Positions 1 through 9,936 of a stretch of 17,624 bases of DNA are shown here, in pieces. Source of the stretch: Comamonadaceae bacterium (lineage in GTDB: Bacteria; Pseudomonadota; Gammaproteobacteria; Burkholderiales; Burkholderiaceae); NCBI GenBank assembly GCA_947505995.1, contig CANNNB010000022.1:1-17624 (forward strand). The letters run 5' to 3'. The position numbers were made by a program, and so were the translations under genes. How positions within the stretch are numbered: position 1 is the first letter of the stretch; every line of letters starts with the position of its first letter. The notes under the pieces were generated by a model, which saw only the letters and a list, made by a program, of their open reading frames with translations, ran no database searches and was not told the origin of the DNA.

Positions 1-3440
<3,440 letters not shown>

Positions 3441-3446
3441 GGCGCA

Positions 3447-3451
3447 CTCCT
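3447..3451 (-). promoter_or_regulatory. Ribosome binding site of gltB
   Basis: On the minus strand AGGAG lies six bases before ATG 3440. It is a strong Shine-Dalgarno match and decides the start. Confidence 0.75.
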
Positions 3452-3473
3452 AGAGATATTTCGCGGGAATGAG

Positions 3474-3502
3474 AGCATATTGCATTGCAACAAGAATGCC
3501 AA
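3474..3502 (-). promoter_or_regulatory. Probable sigma70 promoter of gltB
   Basis: On the minus strand TTGGCA (3497-3502) and TATGCT (3474-3479) are separated by exactly 17 bases, a good match to the consensus -35/-10 pair. Initiation would fall near 3467, giving a leader of about 27 bases with the AGGAG site. The -35 box is only five bases from the inner-facing repeat of the transposase unit (3508-3535), so any native activator site further upstream has been displaced or replaced. Inferred from sequence match only. Confidence 0.6.
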
Positions 3503-3507
3503 GAAAA

Positions 3508-3535
3508 TTAATTGGGGTCAGATCAACATTAATTT
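3508..3535 (+). repeat. Left arm of 28-bp perfect inverted repeat
   Basis: Begins TTAATTGGGGTCAGATCAAC and ends ATTAATTT. It is identical over all 28 bases to the reverse complement of 4340-4367. Its own ends (TTAAT and ATTAA) are complementary, so each arm could fold weakly on itself. Confidence 0.9.
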
Positions 3536-3555
3536 GAACTATTTTAAAAAGTCGA

Positions 3556-3578
3556 TTAATTGGGGACAGATCAAAATT
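3556..3578 (+). repeat. Degenerate direct copy of the left repeat
   Basis: TTAATTGGGGACAGATCAAA followed by ATT matches the first 23 bases of 3508-3535 at 21 positions (mismatches at the T of GTCAG and the C of CAAC). It is in the same orientation, 20 bases inside the left arm. Confidence 0.8.
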
Positions 3579-3601
3579 GGCGTGTAAAAGGTCATTTAAA
3601 G

Positions 3602-3623
3602 CTGAATTTGGACTCAAATTCAG
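3602..3623 (-). terminator. Perfect 9-bp hairpin over the transposase stop codon; possible terminator
   Basis: CTGAATTTG (3602-3610) and CAAATTCAG (3615-3623) are exact reverse complements around a four-base loop. The transposase TGA stop is at 3620-3622, inside one arm. On the minus strand the hairpin is followed by CTTTAAAT, a poor T-tract, so termination is uncertain. It may instead be a structured recognition element of the transposase unit, as HUH transposases bind hairpins. Confidence 0.4.
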
Positions 3624-4318
3624 GGTTTTGGGACTTTATTGAAGGGTCTACCCGCCTTTTGCGGCAGGATTTGACGTCGGGTGGTTTTTTCCAATGACTT
3701 TAAAAATTCAGGGCGACCCACCACCCGCCCCTTCAGAGCTGATTCTGTTAAATCTTTTTGAATGGATGCAGACAAACCGCTCGCAACAAACTCTGTGTAG
3801 GCCGCCTCACGGGCAAACGGCGTGTTACCCAAGCCCCAATAAAGTGCGTGTGGCGTCACCAATTTGTCAATTTTTCGACCAATCAGGTGCTTGTAGCTGG
3901 ACCAATTGAAATCCTCAGCTGACTCGACCACCCCAGCCCTGATTGGGTTCAAGTCAATGTAGGCCATACAGGTTAAAAGATAGGCTTCGGAGTCAACCAG
4001 CGAGGATTTGTAACGCCCTTCCCACAACGTGCCGCTTCTGTTGTGACGTTTATTGAAGTAGCGCACGTAAGTTCGCCCCACCGATTGCATCATCAAAGAC
4101 ATTGCCTCATCGCTGGGCGGCGTGAGCAACATGTGAAAGTGATTGTCAAGCAACACATAGGCATTCACGGCCACTTTGTGTCTCTGTGACTCTTCCAGCC
4201 ACAGGCTGTAAAGCATTTTGCGATCGGTCTCGTCCAGCACGATGGGCTGGCGGTTGTTACCCCGCTGAATCACATGATGCGGGTAACCTGGAAGGGCTAA
4301 ACGAGGTTGGCGGGCCAT
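3620..4318 (-). CDS. REP-associated tyrosine transposase (Y1_Tnp, HUH superfamily)
   Basis: A 232-residue single-strand DNA transposase of the IS200-like Y1 family. The N-terminus MARQPRLALPGYPHHVIQRG is typical. The HUH metal-binding motif is H60-F-H62 in LDNHFHMLL. Tyr84 and Tyr87 in TYVRYFNKRH are candidates for the catalytic tyrosine. The family hallmark GTLWEGRYKSSLVDSEAYLL then YIDLNPIRAGVV follows at about residues 96-132. The length is normal for the family and no frameshift or stop interrupts it, so it is probably intact. ATG 4318 is the first in-frame start and gives the standard N-terminus; a clear Shine-Dalgarno site is not seen. The gene is flanked by the 28-bp inverted repeats, which are probably its DNA substrate. 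The group within the RAYT family is not determined. Confidence 0.93.
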   Translation of the reverse strand: MARQPRLALPGYPHHVIQRGNNRQPIVLDETDRKMLYSLWLEESQRHKVAVNAYVLLDNHFHMLLTPPSDEAMSLMMQSVGRTYVRYFNKRHNRSGTLWEGRYKSSLVDSEAYLLTCMAYIDLNPIRAGVVESAEDFNWSSYKHLIGRKIDKLVTPHALYWGLGNTPFAREAAYTEFVASGLSASIQKDLTESALKGRVVGRPEFLKSLEKTTRRQILPQKAGRPFNKVPKP

Positions 4319-4339
4319 GCCTGAATGCTAACCCGAAAG

Positions 4340-4367
4340 AAATTAATGTTGATCTGACCCCAATTAA
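4340..4367 (-). repeat. Right arm of 28-bp perfect inverted repeat
   Basis: Reverse complement of 3508-3535 with no mismatch, 21 bases upstream of the transposase ATG. The stop codon of the methyltransferase gene (4364-4366) falls inside it. Confidence 0.9.
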
Positions 4368-5290
4368 GGGTAGCGCGATGAAAGGGATTCGGTCAGGCCG
4401 AATTCACTCAGGAGGGACTGAAGGTGGTCGGCTGCGCCTTTTTTGGGGCGGCCGGTATAGCGGGCAATGATGAGTTCGTTTTTCATGCTGTGCTCCCAAC
4501 CCACCAGTTCGGTGACTGTCACGGCGTAGCCTTTAGATTCGAGGTACAGGCAACGCAGCACATTGGTAAGTTGGCTGCCTATTTCGCGGGTGTGCAGCGG
4601 GTGGCGCCAAAGTTCAGCCAAGGGTTTGCGCGATAAGTTGAGGGCCTTGTTTTGACGCAAATGAGCGGCCACTTCGGCTTGACAGCAAGGCACCAAAACC
4701 ATGGCACGGGCATTTTTCAGAAGTCCAAATGCGATGGCATCGTCTGTGGCGGTGTCGCATGCATGAAGTGCGGTGACCACATCGATTTGCGAAGGCATGA
4801 GTTCAGACTGCGATGACTCTGTGACGGAGGTATTCAAAAAAACCATGCGCTGAAAGTCCAAACGCTGGGCCAAAGCGCGAGAGGCATCTACCAACTCAGA
4901 ACGCGTTTCAATGCCATAAATATGGCCTTGCAACAATTGCTTGAAAAACAAGTCGTAGACGATGAAACCCAAATACGATTTGCCAGCACCGTGGTCGGCC
5001 AGTGACAAGCCTCTTGGCATTTCATCGGCGTCCTTCGTTTGCAAAGCAGCGAGTTTCAAGACCGTGGCCGCATCTTCTTCAGACAACTCTTTCAAAATCT
5101 TTTCAATGAACTGAAACAGATGCAGCACCTGTTTCAATTTGCGACGTGAGTCTTGATTGATCTTGCCTTCCCGCGTGAGGATGTGCAACTCTTTCAGCAA
5201 TTCAATAGACTGCCCAGGCCGCAAATCTAAATCCAATGGCTTGGTTTCTGTTGATTTTGAATTAACGGGATTTTTTTTCATCAGACTCAT
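4364..5290 (-). CDS. Class I SAM-dependent methyltransferase (Methyltransf_32-like)
   Basis: A 308-residue soluble protein. Motif I is a variant: LADHGAGKSYLGF at about residues 97-109, with IYGIETRSELV as the acidic second motif. LHACDTATDDAI and then VPCCQAEVA are the HACD and CCQ signatures shared with the Methyltransf_32 family (METTL25/GSTCD-related). The substrate is unknown, though the family is often linked to RNA or protein methylation. The first about 90 residues are charged and helical in character. It overlaps the end of the DUF1415 gene by 29 bases (ATG 5290); a second ATG at 5281 is an alternative start, and neither has a strong Shine-Dalgarno site. The TAA stop is supplied by the transposon inverted repeat, so the last residues (SSRYP) may differ from uninterrupted relatives. 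It is the last gene of the long minus-strand unit. Confidence 0.85.
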   Translation of the reverse strand: MSLMKKNPVNSKSTETKPLDLDLRPGQSIELLKELHILTREGKINQDSRRKLKQVLHLFQFIEKILKELSEEDAATVLKLAALQTKDADEMPRGLSLADHGAGKSYLGFIVYDLFFKQLLQGHIYGIETRSELVDASRALAQRLDFQRMVFLNTSVTESSQSELMPSQIDVVTALHACDTATDDAIAFGLLKNARAMVLVPCCQAEVAAHLRQNKALNLSRKPLAELWRHPLHTREIGSQLTNVLRCLYLESKGYAVTVTELVGWEHSMKNELIIARYTGRPKKGAADHLQSLLSEFGLTESLSSRYP

Positions 5291-5897
5291 TCTGAGGTAA
5301 AGTAGCCCCTACATCCAAGGCTTGCCAGCCCTCTAAGCCCAATTGGCTCAAGGTGGCCATGTTGACTTCAAAAATGGCTTCCGCCTCAGGAAATGCTGCT
5401 ACTGCACGATCAATGCTGGCCTCTCGAATCAAATGCAACGTGGGGTAAGGCGATCGGTTGGTGAAATTGGTAATGTCGTTTTCATCGGTGCCTGCAAATT
5501 GGTATTGAGGATGAAAACTGGCAATTTGAATCTCACCTTCCAAATCAAGTGCAAGCAAGCAATCGTCTGCCACGTTTAAAAAATCGTTGTAATCGTAAAA
5601 ATCTTGCAACATGTTTTGAACCACCAACAAGGTGGTGTCGCGCACAGAAGCATCTAGCGCCACGAGATCTCTCAACGCTTGCATCAAGTCGTCGCGCAAA
5701 GCTTCCAATGTGCTGGCCTGACTGACTGTGCAATGCACTTGACCCTTTACATAAACCGCTTTGGCAAAAGGACACAAATTCAAGCCGATGACTGCATGCT
5801 CCAACCACCGCAAAGTATCTTCTACCATGCAGTTTGAGGGCGAAGCATTAGATGCGTGGGGGCTCAATGGCATTGAGTCTGAAGTTTCAAATTTCAT
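5262..5897 (-). CDS. DUF1415 family protein
   Basis: A 211-residue protein of unknown function found widely in proteobacteria. The conserved core is visible: WLEHAVIGLNLCPFAK (Cys42 in NLCPFAK), TTLLVVQNMLQDFYDYNDFL, then IASFHPQYQFAGTDENDITN and RSPYPTLHLIRE. The first about 25 residues are low in complexity and poorly conserved. There is no signal peptide or membrane segment, so it is probably cytoplasmic. ATG 5897 is preferred over the in-frame TTG at 5900 because AGGA lies five bases upstream. The start overlaps the MFS gene by 11 bases and the end overlaps the methyltransferase start, which suggests coupled translation. An eight-base A run (5271-5278, read on the minus strand) lies in the shared region. 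No reaction can be assigned. Confidence 0.88.
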   Translation of the reverse strand: MKFETSDSMPLSPHASNASPSNCMVEDTLRWLEHAVIGLNLCPFAKAVYVKGQVHCTVSQASTLEALRDDLMQALRDLVALDASVRDTTLLVVQNMLQDFYDYNDFLNVADDCLLALDLEGEIQIASFHPQYQFAGTDENDITNFTNRSPYPTLHLIREASIDRAVAAFPEAEAIFEVNMATLSQLGLEGWQALDVGATLPQNESDEKKSR

Positions 5898-7140
5898 CAA
5901 TGTCCTTTTGCTGATTCAAAGTTCGCGCAATGAACAAGGACAGCACACCGCCTACAACACAACACAAACCAGTCGCCAACCAAGTCCATTGCCAACCACC
6001 CACTAGGGACGCAAGCCACGCCACCAGAGGCGGCCCCGCAAACTGCCCCGCTGCAGAACCTTGCTGCATCCAACCTACTGTGGTGGACACATTGCGCTCA
6101 TTTGGCGCCAAACGAACCGCCAAGGAAAACAAAGTGCCCGGCACCAATCCACCGCAAGCTGAAAACACAAGCACACCTGCATAACGCAACCACGGCCAGC
6201 TTTGCGTGAATTCTGCAAACGCCAACAAAGTACCTACTCCCATTGCGAAAAACCCCATTGCCAACAAAACGCTAGGATGAATACCTCTTTGCAGCAAACG
6301 CCCTGACGCCATGTTGCCCAACATGTTGACAGCTGCTGCCAATGCCGTCAGCAAACCCAAGGTGACGCCAGACAGCCCAGCCTGGGTGTAAATGGAAGGC
6401 AAGAAGCCCACAACGGCCAACCATTGACCAGAATACATGGCAAAGCAAAGCGCCACCCACCAAGGACCCGGTTTGCTGAGCGTTTCACGCAATCGTTTCG
6501 GCCAAGCCACTGGCTTCACAGCAGCATCGTGAATTGGCGATTCAGGCGCAATGGGAAAAACATCGGCAGGTACCACACGCCACAAAACAATGGCCATGGC
6601 CCATGACAAAACAGCAAACAAAATCCACCAGGTTCGCCAGCCAAACTCTGGCAACCAAAGGGGGCCTGCCAACAAAGTGAGGGCGGTGCCTGCAGGCATG
6701 TAAGCGCCCCAGTAACCCAACAACTTTCGCAAATGTTGTTCGCTGATCAGTTTCCGAATGAGTCCGGGCGCAGGCAAGGTGACCCATAAAAATCCAACGC
6801 CTTCAATGGCTCGCCAAACCATCAGAGCCTGAGCACTCTCTGCAGTGGCACCCAAGGCACTGGCCAAGCCCAAAACAAATAAACCCGCCAACATGCTTCT
6901 CTTTAGGCCTAAACCATCGGCTGACAAGCCCACCGCCAGTGCCAAAGTCATGCCCGCCAATTGAACCAAAGAGAGCAAGAAGCCTGCTTGCATCAAACTC
7001 AAGCCCAATGTTTGACTTAACTCTGGCAATGCAGGGGGAAGTTTTCCAATTTGCAAAGCAGCCACCACGCCAGAAAAAATCACGCAGTAGGCGGCCCCTA
7101 CAGACGATGGCTTTGACACAGCAAAGATTGAACTCGTCAT
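5887..7140 (-). CDS. MFS transporter, CynX/NimT-like
   Basis: A 417-residue inner-membrane protein with about 12 hydrophobic segments split by a polar central loop (around residues 195-225), as in the major facilitator superfamily. The loop between segments 2 and 3 carries GLSADGLGLKR (about 71-81), a motif A variant. The overall style recalls the CynX/NimT group (cyanate or nitroimidazole transporter-like), but the substrate cannot be read from sequence. ATG 7140 overlaps the dgt stop in an ATGA, so translation is probably coupled. The 3' end overlaps the DUF1415 start. An alternative is a drug or metabolite exporter of another MFS subgroup. Confidence 0.85.
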   Translation of the reverse strand: MTSSIFAVSKPSSVGAAYCVIFSGVVAALQIGKLPPALPELSQTLGLSLMQAGFLLSLVQLAGMTLALAVGLSADGLGLKRSMLAGLFVLGLASALGATAESAQALMVWRAIEGVGFLWVTLPAPGLIRKLISEQHLRKLLGYWGAYMPAGTALTLLAGPLWLPEFGWRTWWILFAVLSWAMAIVLWRVVPADVFPIAPESPIHDAAVKPVAWPKRLRETLSKPGPWWVALCFAMYSGQWLAVVGFLPSIYTQAGLSGVTLGLLTALAAAVNMLGNMASGRLLQRGIHPSVLLAMGFFAMGVGTLLAFAEFTQSWPWLRYAGVLVFSACGGLVPGTLFSLAVRLAPNERNVSTTVGWMQQGSAAGQFAGPPLVAWLASLVGGWQWTWLATGLCCVVGGVLSLFIARTLNQQKDIDEI

Positions 7141-8276
7141 GCCAGCAATCGACGACCCGTCAAGCGTTCGTGTTCCCGCGCAGCAAATCGATCGGTCATG
7201 CCCGCAATATAGTCGGCCACTGCGCGAGGTGTTTCTTTGCGCGCAGAAAAATCAGAAGACATTTCTTGAGGACTGTTAAGGTAAGCAGAAAACAACTCGC
7301 GCACGACTGTTTGGGCATGGGTTGTGGTCTCCATCACTTGGGGATGCCGATACAAATGCTTGAGCAAAAAAGACTTCATGACCTGGACCTGCTCCGCCAT
7401 GACTTGCCCAAACGCCACCAGAGGCCCTTCAAGCCTTGCATGTTCTGCACTTTGTGGCGCATGCAAAAGCAAATTGGCGCGCGTGGTGTCTATGACATCG
7501 TAAACCTGATCGCTAAGCATGCGGCGAATGGTTTCATACAACAAGCGTCGAGATTTGGAAGCATCCGCCAAAATCGGGTGCTGCTGAAGTGTCAATTTTT
7601 TGTAATTCGCAAACAAGGGCACTTCCTCCATTTGCGACAAGCTCAGTAAACCAGAACGCACACCATCGTCAATGTCATGCGCGTTGTAAGCAATGGCATC
7701 TGCCAAATTACAAAGCTGCGCTTCCAAGCTGGGTTGCGTGCCATCCAAAAATCGTTTGGCCACCCCACCAGGTTCTTGGGACTCAATCAAAAGCGCATTG
7801 CGTTTGGCGCAGTGTTTTAAAATTCCCTCACGCGTTTCGAAAGTGAGGTTCAAGCCATCAAAGTCAGGGTAACGTTCTTCCAAATGATCAACCACACGAA
7901 GGCTTTGCAAGTTGTGCTCGAAGCCGCCAAAATTTTGCATGCATTCATTCAAGGTGTCTTGCCCAGCATGGCCAAATGGTGTGTGGCCTAAGTCATGCGC
8001 GAGAGCTACCGCTTCAACCAAATCCTCGTTCAAACCCAATGCGCGAGCAATAGAACGTCCCAGTTGGGCCACTTCTAAAGAGTGCGTCAATCGAGTGCGG
8101 AATAAATCGCCTTCGTGGTTCAAAAAGACCTGTGTTTTGTAGACCAGACGGCGAAAAGCTGTGGAATGGACGATGCGGTCTCGATCACGTTGGAAGTCAT
8201 TGCGGGTGGGCGCTGGCATTTCGGCATGACGCCTACCGCGCGAGTTTTCAGCAGCGCATGCGTAAATTTCAAGCAC
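7137..8276 (-). CDS. dgt: dGTPase-like HD-domain triphosphohydrolase
   Basis: A 379-residue cytoplasmic enzyme expected to hydrolyse dGTP (or other dNTPs) to the nucleoside and triphosphate. HD-domain metal ligands are present: His65 in [12 protein letters not shown], His94-Asp95 in [15 protein letters not shown], and Asp193 in [16 protein letters not shown]. The N-terminal [15 protein letters not shown] and [17 protein letters not shown] match the family, and the length fits the dGTPase-like (type 2) group, shorter than E. coli Dgt. The start is GTG 8276, overlapping the aroB end by eight bases; no ATG is available ahead of the conserved SRGRRHAE segment. Its stop overlaps the MFS start as ATGA. 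Substrate specificity in this subgroup is often broader than dGTP. Confidence 0.92.
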   Translation of the reverse strand: MLEIYACAAENSRGRRHAEMPAPTRNDFQRDRDRIVHSTAFRRLVYKTQVFLNHEGDLFRTRLTHSLEVAQLGRSIARALGLNEDLVEAVALAHDLGHTPFGHAGQDTLNECMQNFGGFEHNLQSLRVVDHLEERYPDFDGLNLTFETREGILKHCAKRNALLIESQEPGGVAKRFLDGTQPSLEAQLCNLADAIAYNAHDIDDGVRSGLLSLSQMEEVPLFANYKKLTLQQHPILADASKSRRLLYETIRRMLSDQVYDVIDTTRANLLLHAPQSAEHARLEGPLVAFGQVMAEQVQVMKSFLLKHLYRHPQVMETTTHAQTVVRELFSAYLNSPQEMSSDFSARKETPRAVADYIAGMTDRFAAREHERLTGRRLLA

Positions 8277-9381
8277 AGCAACGATCTATCACAGCACGCA
8301 CCATGGCTTCCGGTGCAGCACTGACACGGGCTTTGCCTGGGCCTTCAATCAAGACAAATTGAATGTCGCCAGCCACTGATTTTTTATCATGCAACATGAG
8401 GGCCAAATACAGCCCAGCATTGTCTTGGTCATTGAGTACAGGGCCCTTAATGGGCAAGCCAGCGCGCTCAATGATGTCGGTCAAACGCTGCACAAAAGCA
8501 GCATCGATCAAACCCATGTCGGCCGACAAATGGGCGGCCATGACCATGCCGCAGCCTACAGCCTCACCGTGCAACCACTCACCGTAGCCAAGGCCAGACT
8601 CTATGGCGTGGCCAAATGTGTGGCCGAAATTCAAGATGGCGCGCAAACCAGACTCTCGCTCATCTTGACCCACAACGAAAGCTTTGATTTCACAACTGCG
8701 TTTCACTGCATGTGCCATGGCTTGCGTCTCGCAGGCTTTCAAGTCGTCGATGTTGGCTTCTATCCAATCTAAAAACGCCATGTCTGAGATGGGGCCATAT
8801 TTGATGATTTCGGCCAAACCAGCGCTGAGTTCTCGCGCTGGCAAAGTTTTCAAAACACTCAAATCGCAAACCACCCGCTGAGGTTGGTAGAACGCACCAA
8901 TCATGTTCTTGCCCATAGGGTGGTTGATGGCCGTTTTACCGCCCACCGACGAATCGACTTGTGCCAAGAGTGTGGTGGCGACTTGAACAAAGGGCACGCC
9001 TCGCATAAAGCTGGCAGCAGCAAAGCCCGTCATATCGCCTACGACACCACCACCCAATGCAAACAAAACTGTTTTGCGATCGCAAGCATGGCCCAGCAAA
9101 GTGTCAAAAATTAGGTTCAAGGTGACCCAGTCTTTGTGCGCCTCACCATCTGGCAACTGAACACTGTGAATCAGTTTGTAATGCACCGACAGAGCCTGCC
9201 TCAAGGCAGCTTCGTAAAGGGGTGAAACCGTGGTGTTGCTCACAATCAAGGCCGTGGTAGCTTTGGGCAATTGGCCGTAAGTGCTTGCTTGACCCAACAA
9301 GTTTTCACCAATCAGAATGTCATAACTTCTATCGGCCAAATCAATTCGAACAGTTTCGGTGAGGGTGTTCAATGCGTTCAT
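8269..9381 (-). CDS. aroB: 3-dehydroquinate synthase
   Basis: Second step of the shikimate pathway: converts DAHP to 3-dehydroquinate using NAD and a divalent metal, in the cytoplasm. At 370 residues it has the usual length. The NAD-binding [19 protein letters not shown] (about 110-128) and [21 protein letters not shown] are present. Metal ligands are the Glu in GLAEIIKYG (about 191), His254 in [10 protein letters not shown] and His271 in [11 protein letters not shown] 9381 overlaps the aroK stop (ATGA), the classic aroK-aroB coupling. No defect is seen. Confidence 0.97.
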   Translation of the reverse strand: MNALNTLTETVRIDLADRSYDILIGENLLGQASTYGQLPKATTALIVSNTTVSPLYEAALRQALSVHYKLIHSVQLPDGEAHKDWVTLNLIFDTLLGHACDRKTVLFALGGGVVGDMTGFAAASFMRGVPFVQVATTLLAQVDSSVGGKTAINHPMGKNMIGAFYQPQRVVCDLSVLKTLPARELSAGLAEIIKYGPISDMAFLDWIEANIDDLKACETQAMAHAVKRSCEIKAFVVGQDERESGLRAILNFGHTFGHAIESGLGYGEWLHGEAVGCGMVMAAHLSADMGLIDAAFVQRLTDIIERAGLPIKGPVLNDQDNAGLYLALMLHDKKSVAGDIQFVLIEGPGKARVSAAPEAMVRAVIDRCCA

Positions 9382-9926
9382 GTTCGGCTCGAATGGTAGT
9401 GTGTGGGTTGCGTATCAAATCCATCAAGGTCTAACTCTGCAATGATGGTGTTGAGCAATTTGCTGATACTGGGACGGCCAGTCTCAAAAGTAAAATGCGC
9501 AGTCTCGCGATAAAGTGGATCGCGTGCATTAAACAAATCTTTCAACTTTTCTTGGGGATCGCTCACTTGCAGAAGCGGTCTTTGCATATCATGTTTGAGT
9601 CTTCTAAAAACTTCTTCTGGCGTTGAACGCAAATAAATCACTTTGCCTCTTGAGTGTAAATTTTGACGATTGAGAGGCCGAAGCACCGAGCCGCCGCCCG
9701 TAGACAACACGCCATGGTGGTACTTGCTTAAATCGTCAATCACGTTTTGCTCAATGTCACGGAAACGCTCTTCACCTTCACGGTCAAAGAACTCTCGAAT
9801 CGAACAACCTAAACGTTGCTCAATGACACTGTCGGAATCTAAAAAAGGCAGGCCAAGTCGACGCCCCATCTGTCTGCCGATGGTCGTTTTGCCAGATCCC
9901 GGGAGGCCAACAAAAATAATGAGCAA
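9378..9926 (-). CDS. aroK: Shikimate kinase
   Basis: Phosphorylates shikimate at the 3-OH with ATP in the cytoplasm. Walker A is GLPGSGKT near the N-terminus; [19 protein letters not shown] holds the substrate-binding Asp, GEERFRDIE and STGGGSVLR the shikimate-binding Arg and Gly-rich segment, and RPLL part of the lid. The frame has no ATG before the Walker motif. TTG 9926 is chosen because it gives M-L-I-I-F-V-G-L-P, the exact family spacing before the P-loop, and leaves 10 bases after the pilQ stop (9937). GTG 9956 or TTG 9995 would give an atypical hydrophobic extension overlapping pilQ. No clear Shine-Dalgarno site precedes any of them, so translation probably depends on pilQ. Confidence 0.93.
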   Translation of the reverse strand: MLIIFVGLPGSGKTTIGRQMGRRLGLPFLDSDSVIEQRLGCSIREFFDREGEERFRDIEQNVIDDLSKYHHGVLSTGGGSVLRPLNRQNLHSRGKVIYLRSTPEEVFRRLKHDMQRPLLQVSDPQEKLKDLFNARDPLYRETAHFTFETGRPSISKLLNTIIAELDLDGFDTQPTHYHSSRT

Positions 9927-9936
9927 AAGTAGAAAT

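Larger units (their letters stand above)
3508..4367 (-). mobile_element. REP-associated tyrosine transposase unit (REPtron-like)
   Basis: A single transposase gene is enclosed by a perfect 28-bp inverted repeat (3508-3535 and 4340-4367), with an extra degenerate direct copy inside the left end (3556-3578) and a hairpin at the 3' end of the gene. The arrangement of a Y1 transposase gene between inverted repeats of a GGGGTCAG-type sequence fits REP-associated transposases (RAYTs), relatives of IS200/IS605. No target duplication is visible, as expected for HUH transposases. The unit lies between the methyltransferase gene and gltB, both on the same strand. Boundaries are set at the outer edges of the repeat; mobility of the whole unit is not shown. 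Confidence 0.75.

Noticed and set aside
3508..3578. CRISPR-like repeats
   Set aside because: Only two copies in direct orientation with a 20-base AT-rich gap, tied to a transposase; no array and no cas genes.
3694..3909. Short plus-strand open frame inside the transposase gene
   Set aside because: Antisense to an intact transposase with clear HUH and LNPIRAG motifs.
4305..4333. Imperfect stem GGTTGGC / GCTAACC around the transposase start codon
   Set aside because: Seven pairs with a mismatch and a 15-base loop; likely chance.
6939..7649. 236-residue plus-strand open frame across the MFS/dgt junction
   Set aside because: Antisense to two confidently identified genes; basic low-complexity translation without known motifs.
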